From: DATARH01 sp035534855
GTDB lineage: Bacteria > Pseudomonadota > Alphaproteobacteria > ATCC43930 > CGMCC-115725
Assembly (NCBI GenBank): GCA_035534855.1
Contig: DATLRD010000107.1
Span: 1 to 64,000, forward strand
DNA: 64,000 nt
Direction of reading: 5' to 3'
Below are positions 60,166 through 64,000 of the stretch, piece by piece. Every line of letters starts with the position of its first letter. The first letter of the stretch is position 1. A program made the position numbers and the translations under genes. The notes below the pieces were generated by a model. That model did not search any database. It saw only the letters and a program-made list of their open reading frames with translations, and was not told the origin of the DNA.

Positions 60166-61096
60166 TGGGCATTCCTTTGCCGGGTGCGAGGCGCCGCCGC
60201 AGGCCGAGCCAAGGCTCGCACAGGCCGAAAGCCGCGGCAACCAACAGGGGCCAGCCGAACAATCCGGCCAGCGTATAGAACACGACAAGGGCCACGCGCG
60301 GGTGTTGCAACCGCTGCGTGGCCGTGTGCAGCACCGCAAGGCCGGCGAGGCCGAACGGCACGACCAGAGTAATCAGCACGTTGATGCCGATAAAGCGCAA
60401 TACCCCGCCGAACAGGGTCAGTCCCGCAGCAACAGCAAGCGCGCCGGCGACCCAGCGCGGCAGGTCGAGCGCGGTCAGCTCGGGCGACGAGCGCCAGTTG
60501 AGCTTGAAGCGGGCGAGCAGCCCTTGCGCCAGCGCCCCATTGATGACCGTCATGACCATCCATGACGCCGCGACCATACCGGGGATTACCAGCGCGAAGG
60601 CGCCGGCGAGCGCCGTCCGGTCGGCTTCGGTTCCCTGCAGCGGGAGCCGCGCCAACTCGTGAGCGACGGCCGCGCGCAGCGTGGCGTGAAAGGCCGTCGG
60701 TCCGCCGAACGCGATCAGCGCAGCGGCGATGCCGGCGAGGGCGACGCCGGTCAGCCACGCGGCGAGCAGCCCCGGCGGGTACCAGATCACCCGATTGTCC
60801 GCCCCCGGCCGCGCCAGCAACGCCTGCCGGACCAGCAGCACGACCGGCACGGCGTTGAGCGCGGCAAAGATCGCCGCCGCCAGCAGGTCGCTCGTCGCCA
60901 GCAGGATCAGCGTCGCGGTCGCCCCGGCGATCGCCGCGGCACCGAGTCCGAGCCATAGCCCGGCGGCAAACAGCGGCAATTGCGTCAGGTAGACGAGGAT
61001 CAGCGCGCCCGGCGAACCGAGCAGGACTGTTAGATAGAAGCTGCCGGCGACGACCCCGCACAGGGCGGCGACCGCCGCTGCACCGAGGCGGCCCAT
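60158..61096 (-). CDS. DUF2232 integral membrane protein
   Basis: 312 residues with about eight hydrophobic helices (for example LGAAAVAALCGVVAGSFYL and ALVIPGMVAASWMVMTVI). It is the DUF2232/YybS-like protein that alphaproteobacteria keep between rpsR and rplI. Its function is unknown. It lies 12 bases after rpsR and overlaps rplI, so it is co-transcribed with the ribosomal genes. Confidence 0.85.
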   Translation of the reverse strand: MGRLGAAAVAALCGVVAGSFYLTVLLGSPGALILVYLTQLPLFAAGLWLGLGAAAIAGATATLILLATSDLLAAAIFAALNAVPVVLLVRQALLARPGADNRVIWYPPGLLAAWLTGVALAGIAAALIAFGGPTAFHATLRAAVAHELARLPLQGTEADRTALAGAFALVIPGMVAASWMVMTVINGALAQGLLARFKLNWRSSPELTALDLPRWVAGALAVAAGLTLFGGVLRFIGINVLITLVVPFGLAGLAVLHTATQRLQHPRVALVVFYTLAGLFGWPLLVAAAFGLCEPWLGLRRRLAPGKGMPNG

Positions 61097-61108
61097 GCCG
61101 GCACCTGC

Positions 61109-61369
61109 CTATTTTACCATGTACGGAATCAGGCCGAGAAACCGCGCCCGCTTGATCGCCCGCGACAGCTCACGCTGCTTCTTGGTCGAGACCGCGGTGA
61201 TCCGGCTCGGCACGATCTTGCCGCGCTCCGAGATAAAGCGCTGCAGCAGCCGGGTGTCCTTGTAGTCGATCTTGGGCGCGTTCGGACCCGAAAACGGGCA
61301 GGATTTGCGGCGCCGGAAAAACGGCCGCCGTGCCGCCATCGCCGGGCGGCCGCCACCTTGGCTTTCCAT
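61109..61369 (-). CDS. rpsR: 30S ribosomal protein S18
   Basis: 86 residues. RRPFFRRRKSCPFSG, IDYKDTRLLQRFISERGKI and RAIKRARFLGLIPY are the S18 signature, which with S6 binds the central domain of 16S rRNA. Its ATG is adjacent to the rpsF stop. The cysteine of KSCPF may hold a metal in some bacteria, but the other ligands are absent. Confidence 0.96.
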   Translation of the reverse strand: MESQGGGRPAMAARRPFFRRRKSCPFSGPNAPKIDYKDTRLLQRFISERGKIVPSRITAVSTKKQRELSRAIKRARFLGLIPYMVK

Positions 61370-61864
61370 TTACGCCTCCACCGGCTGCTCGCGCGGGCGG
61401 TCCTCGGCACGCGGCCGGTCTTCGCCGCGCGGACGATCCTCGCCGCGCGGACGATCCTCGCCGCGCGGACGATCTTCGCCGTAGCGGTCGCCGTCGCCAT
61501 AACGGTCGCGGTCGCCGCGCCGCGGGCGGTCTTCGCGGCTGCCGCGGTTCTGCATGACCGGCGAGGGGTTCTCGTCGTGCTGATTGACCCGCACGGTCAG
61601 ATAGCGCAGCACGTCCTCGTTGATCCGCATCGTGCGCTCCAACTCGGCGATCGCCGCCGCCGGCGCGTCGATGTTGAACAGCACGTAATGGCCTTTGCGG
61701 TTCTTGTTCATGCGGTAGGAGAGGTTTCTGAGGCCCCAGTATTCGCGCTTCTTCACCTCGCCGCCATTGTCGGCGATCAGCTGGGTGAACTGATCGGCAA
61801 GCGCGTCGGCCTGCGCGCCGGAAATATCCTGGCGAGCGATAAACACATTCTCATAAAGCGGCAT
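61370..61864 (-). CDS. rpsF: 30S ribosomal protein S6
   Basis: 164 residues. MPLYENVFIARQDISGAQAD and YWGLRNLSYRMNKNRKGHYV are the S6 fold. From about residue 107 the tail is a repetitive charged region of RGEDRP units, extending the protein beyond the E. coli length (131-135 residues). It starts the rpsF-rpsR-DUF2232-rplI operon. A sigma-70 promoter match lies about 95 bases upstream. Confidence 0.95.
   Translation of the reverse strand: MPLYENVFIARQDISGAQADALADQFTQLIADNGGEVKKREYWGLRNLSYRMNKNRKGHYVLFNIDAPAAAIAELERTMRINEDVLRYLTVRVNQHDENPSPVMQNRGSREDRPRRGDRDRYGDGDRYGEDRPRGEDRPRGEDRPRGEDRPRAEDRPREQPVEA
61389..61486. repeat. 18-bp tandem repeats inside rpsF
   Basis: Five or so in-frame units of 18 bases (core CGCCGCGCGGACGATCCT) encode EDRPRG repeats at the end of S6. 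Three copies are perfect or nearly so, and the outer ones are degenerate. Units of this kind expand and shrink by slippage, so length may differ between strains. Confidence 0.8.
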
Positions 61865-61957
61865 GCACCGGCCCCTTGTGGCTGATAGAGCCCGGAGCCG
61901 ACAGGGCACCCAGGCCGAGCCGGCGCGGGTTCAGCCGGGCCGGCAAGGGAGGCGCGC

Positions 61958-61985
61958 ACTATACAGAACCCCGGCCCCGGCGCAA
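61958..61985 (-). promoter_or_regulatory. Predicted sigma-70 promoter of the rpsF operon
   Basis: On the minus strand TTGCGC (61985-61980) and TATAGT (61963-61958) are 16 bases apart, the same -35 and spacing as at parE. A start near 61950 gives a leader of about 85 bases before rpsF, long enough for feedback binding of S6:S18. Confidence 0.5.
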
Positions 61986-62011
61986 GCCGGACCGCGGGAA
62001 TTGCAACCGCG

Positions 62012-62032
62012 GGCGGGCAGAGGGCGCCCGCC
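62012..62032 (-). terminator. Possible hairpin terminator of grxD
   Basis: GGCGGGC (62012-62018) pairs with GCCCGCC (62026-62032) just after the grxD stop. No U-tract follows, so support is weak. Confidence 0.3.
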
Positions 62033-62047
62033 ATCCGAGGCCAGGGG

Positions 62048-62380
62048 TCAGGCGCGGACCGGGACGCCCTTTTCCTCAAGCATCTGCTGCAGTTCGCCGG
62101 CCTCGAACATCTCGCGGATGATGTCGCAGCCGCCGACGAACTCACCCTTGACGTAGAGCTGCGGCACGGTCGGCCAGTTCGAGAACTCCTTGATACCCTC
62201 GCGCACCGACGGGTCGGCGAGCACGTCGACACCTTTGAACTTGACGCCGAGATGGCTGAGAATCTGCACCACCGCGGCCGAGAACCCGCATTGCGGGAAC
62301 ACCGGGGTGCCCTTCATGTAGAGCACGACCGGCGCATCGGTGATCTGCTGGCGGATGCGTTCGTGGGTGGCAATGTCCAT
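62048..62380 (-). CDS. grxD: Monothiol glutaredoxin (CGFS type)
   Basis: 110 residues. The active site is CGFS in TPVFPQCGFSAAVVQIL, with WPTVPQLYVKGEFVGGCDI binding glutathione. These glutaredoxins carry [2Fe-2S] clusters and deliver them, with BolA as partner. The bolA gene is adjacent, 27 bases upstream, on the same strand. Confidence 0.96.
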   Translation of the reverse strand: MDIATHERIRQQITDAPVVLYMKGTPVFPQCGFSAAVVQILSHLGVKFKGVDVLADPSVREGIKEFSNWPTVPQLYVKGEFVGGCDIIREMFEAGELQQMLEEKGVPVRA

Positions 62381-62407
62381 CTCTGCTGGTCCTTGTTGGA
62401 GACTTGT

Positions 62408-62644
62408 TCAGTCCTCGGGGGTGCCCGTCTGCAGAGCGAGCGCATGAAGCTCGCTGCCCATCCGGCCGCGCAACGCCTGGTACACCATCTGGTGCTGCTG
62501 CACCCGGGTCTTGCCGCGGAACGCGCCGGAGACGACATGCGCGGCGTAATGGTCGCCGTCGCCGCGCAGATCCTCGATCGAGATCCGCGCGTCGGGCAGG
62601 CTTTCCTTGATCAGCCGCTCGATCATCGCCGCGTCCATCGCCAT
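62408..62644 (-). CDS. bolA: BolA family protein
   Basis: 78 residues. ERLIKESLPDARISIEDLRG, DGDHYAAHVVSGAFRGKT and RVQQHQMVYQALRGRMGSEL are the BolA class II fold, including the conserved HQMVY histidine. BolA forms cluster-bound heterodimers with CGFS glutaredoxins, matching the grxD neighbour. It follows purL in the same direction. Confidence 0.94.
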   Translation of the reverse strand: MAMDAAMIERLIKESLPDARISIEDLRGDGDHYAAHVVSGAFRGKTRVQQHQMVYQALRGRMGSELHALALQTGTPED

Positions 62645-62669
62645 CCGCGATACTCCGCGTTCTGTTTGC

Positions 62670-64000
62670 CTAGGCCTGGCTCATATAGCCCGGCAGCCAA
62701 GCTTCGTTTGCGCGCGTCAATTGCGTAACCGATATGGCACTGGCGCCGGATAGTGTCAACGCGGCCTCGGCGCCCGCCGGCCCGACGATTCCGACCCGGC
62801 GCACCGGCACGCCGGCCGCTGCGGCAGCCGCCATCAGCGCGTCGGGCTCGGCGATTTCGATCAGATAGCGCGCCTGGTCTTCGCCAAACCACCAGGCATG
62901 GGCCGGCATCCCCGGCGCCGGGTCGAGTGCGACGCCGCGGCCGCCGGCCATCGCCATCTCGGCGATGGCGACGATGAGGCCGCCTTCGGCGATGTCGTGG
63001 CACGCGGCGACGCGGTGTGCGGCAATCTGGCCGCGCACGAAATCGCCGTTGCGGCGCTCGGCGGCGAGGTCGACCGGCGGTGGTGGTCCGCCCTCGTTGC
63101 CCTCGATCTCGCGCAGGTACAGCGAGCACCCGAGATGCCCCCGCGTCTCGCCGACCAGCAGCAGCGCGTTGCCCTCCCGCTTCAGCGCCAGGGTCACCGC
63201 GTTGCCGGCATCGGCGATCAGCCCGACCCCGCCGATCACCGGCGTCGGCAGGATCGCCGCGCCGCTGGTTTCGTTGTAGAGCGAGACATTGCCCGACACG
63301 ACCGGGTAGTCGAGGGCGGCGCAGGCCGCACGCATCCCCTCGATGACGCCGACGAACTGGCCCATGATCTCCGGTCGCTCGGGATTGCCGAAATTCATGT
63401 TGTCGGTCAGCGCCAGCGGCGTCGCGCCGACCGCAGTCAGGTTGCGCCAGCTTTCGGCGACCGCCTGGGCGCCGCCGCGGGCCGGGTCGGCGCGGCAATA
63501 GCGCGGGTTGGAGTCGGTGGAGAGGGCCAGCGCCTTGGGGCCGTCATTGACCCTGACCACCGCGGCATCGCCGCCCGGGCGCTGAATCGTGTTGCCGAGC
63601 ACGAGCTGGTCGTACTGCTCCCACAGCCAGCGCTTGCCGGCGAGGTCGGGGCAGGCGACGAGGGTCGCCAGCGCCTGGAGCGGGTCGCGCGCCGGCAGCG
63701 CTGCCGGGTCGATGTCGGCTTGCGGCGGCGTCGGGTGCCATGGCCGCTCATAGATCGGCGCCTCGCCGACCAACGGGCCGATCGGGATGTCGGCGGAAAC
63801 CGCACCGTGCATGTTGAGGATCAGCCGCCCGGTCTCGGTGACCCGGCCGATTACCGCGAAATCCAGTTCCCATTTGTTGAAGACGCGCCGCGCCTCGGCT
63901 TCGCTGCCGGGCGCGAGGACCATCAGCATTCGTTCCTGGCTCTCGCTGAGCATGATCTCGTAGGGGATCATGCCGGTCTCGCGCACCGGCACGCGGTCGA
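62670..64000 (-). CDS. purL: Phosphoribosylformylglycinamidine synthase subunit PurL (3' part)
   Basis: The C-terminal 443 codons of PurL; the gene enters from the right edge. PYEIMLSESQERMLMVLAPG, LTDNMNFGNPERPEIMGQF, VVSGNVSLYNET and AHAWWFGEDQARYLIEIA are conserved. With PurQ and PurS it converts FGAR to FGAM in purine synthesis. The frame is open to base 64000, so the ATG near 63992 is internal. It is followed by bolA and grxD, a common alphaproteobacterial order. Confidence 0.95.
   Translation of the reverse strand, partial: DRVPVRETGMIPYEIMLSESQERMLMVLAPGSEAEARRVFNKWELDFAVIGRVTETGRLILNMHGAVSADIPIGPLVGEAPIYERPWHPTPPQADIDPAALPARDPLQALATLVACPDLAGKRWLWEQYDQLVLGNTIQRPGGDAAVVRVNDGPKALALSTDSNPRYCRADPARGGAQAVAESWRNLTAVGATPLALTDNMNFGNPERPEIMGQFVGVIEGMRAACAALDYPVVSGNVSLYNETSGAAILPTPVIGGVGLIADAGNAVTLALKREGNALLLVGETRGHLGCSLYLREIEGNEGGPPPPVDLAAERRNGDFVRGQIAAHRVAACHDIAEGGLIVAIAEMAMAGGRGVALDPAPGMPAHAWWFGEDQARYLIEIAEPDALMAAAAAAGVPVRRVGIVGPAGAEAALTLSGASAISVTQLTRANEAWLPGYMSQA

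Noticed and set aside
61389..61486. Regular repeats that could suggest a CRISPR array
   Set aside because: The 18-bp units are head to tail without spacers and lie in frame inside rpsF.

Overview
The window is 64 kb of GC-rich DNA that reads as the chromosome of a free-living alphaproteobacterium, most like Rhodospirillales/Acetobacterales. Supports are glyS followed by ppdK, the blocks rpoZ-rel-acpS-lepB-rnc-era-recO-parC and rpsF-rpsR-DUF2232-rplI, grxD-bolA-purL, many ATGA/TGATG overlaps and very high third-position GC. The lineage call is inference. No insertion sequence, prophage or CRISPR array was seen.

Layout. 1-3.7 kb: end of glyS, ppdK and a convergent ygfZ-type gene. 3.8-10.2 kb: a six-gene cluster for a surface glycan (GT9, GT2, methyltransferase, two GT4 enzymes, AsnB-type amidotransferase) in which every gene overlaps the next. 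10.2-13.9 kb: a nested inverted repeat, pyrC, a thiolase, an AcuI-type reductase and a tiny DUF3096 protein. 14-21 kb: tRNA-Asn, then a catabolic block holding a wrecked molybdenum-hydroxylase locus (CoxM front joined to CoxL tail), MmgE/PrpD, TauD-like dioxygenase, FAD monooxygenase, DUF3830 protein and an amidohydrolase. 21.2-23.3 kb: an outer-membrane cytochrome-porin fusion paired with a periplasmic cytochrome c, possibly preceded by a small ORF. 23.4-34.8 kb: tRNA-Cys and housekeeping genes (rpoZ to parC), then a PLP lyase, a TusA-like protein, an acetyltransferase, a Rieske ferredoxin and a stand-alone Lrp-type ligand-binding domain. 34.8-40 kb: RNA helicase, infA, a truncated cold-shock domain, parE, a DUF6961-like protein and msrB.

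40-51.5 kb is a nitrogen-assimilation region: two PII genes, two ammonium transporters, an outer-membrane porin, glutamine synthetase, a PP2C phosphatase-protein kinase fusion, an AIM24 protein and an aminotransferase. Good sigma-54 (GG-N10-GC) promoter matches lie ahead of both PII genes and one amt gene, which points to NtrC/RpoN control. Near-identical 15-bp dyads lie upstream of glnB and of the kinase-phosphatase gene.

51.5-64 kb: tam, recG, divergent sdhE-mfd, cfa, the rpsF-rpsR-DUF2232-rplI operon, grxD, bolA and the 3' part of purL, which runs off the window. The best leads for new biology are the cytochrome-porin pair, the nitrogen region with its linked porin and fused kinase-phosphatase, and the catabolic block whose substrate is unknown.
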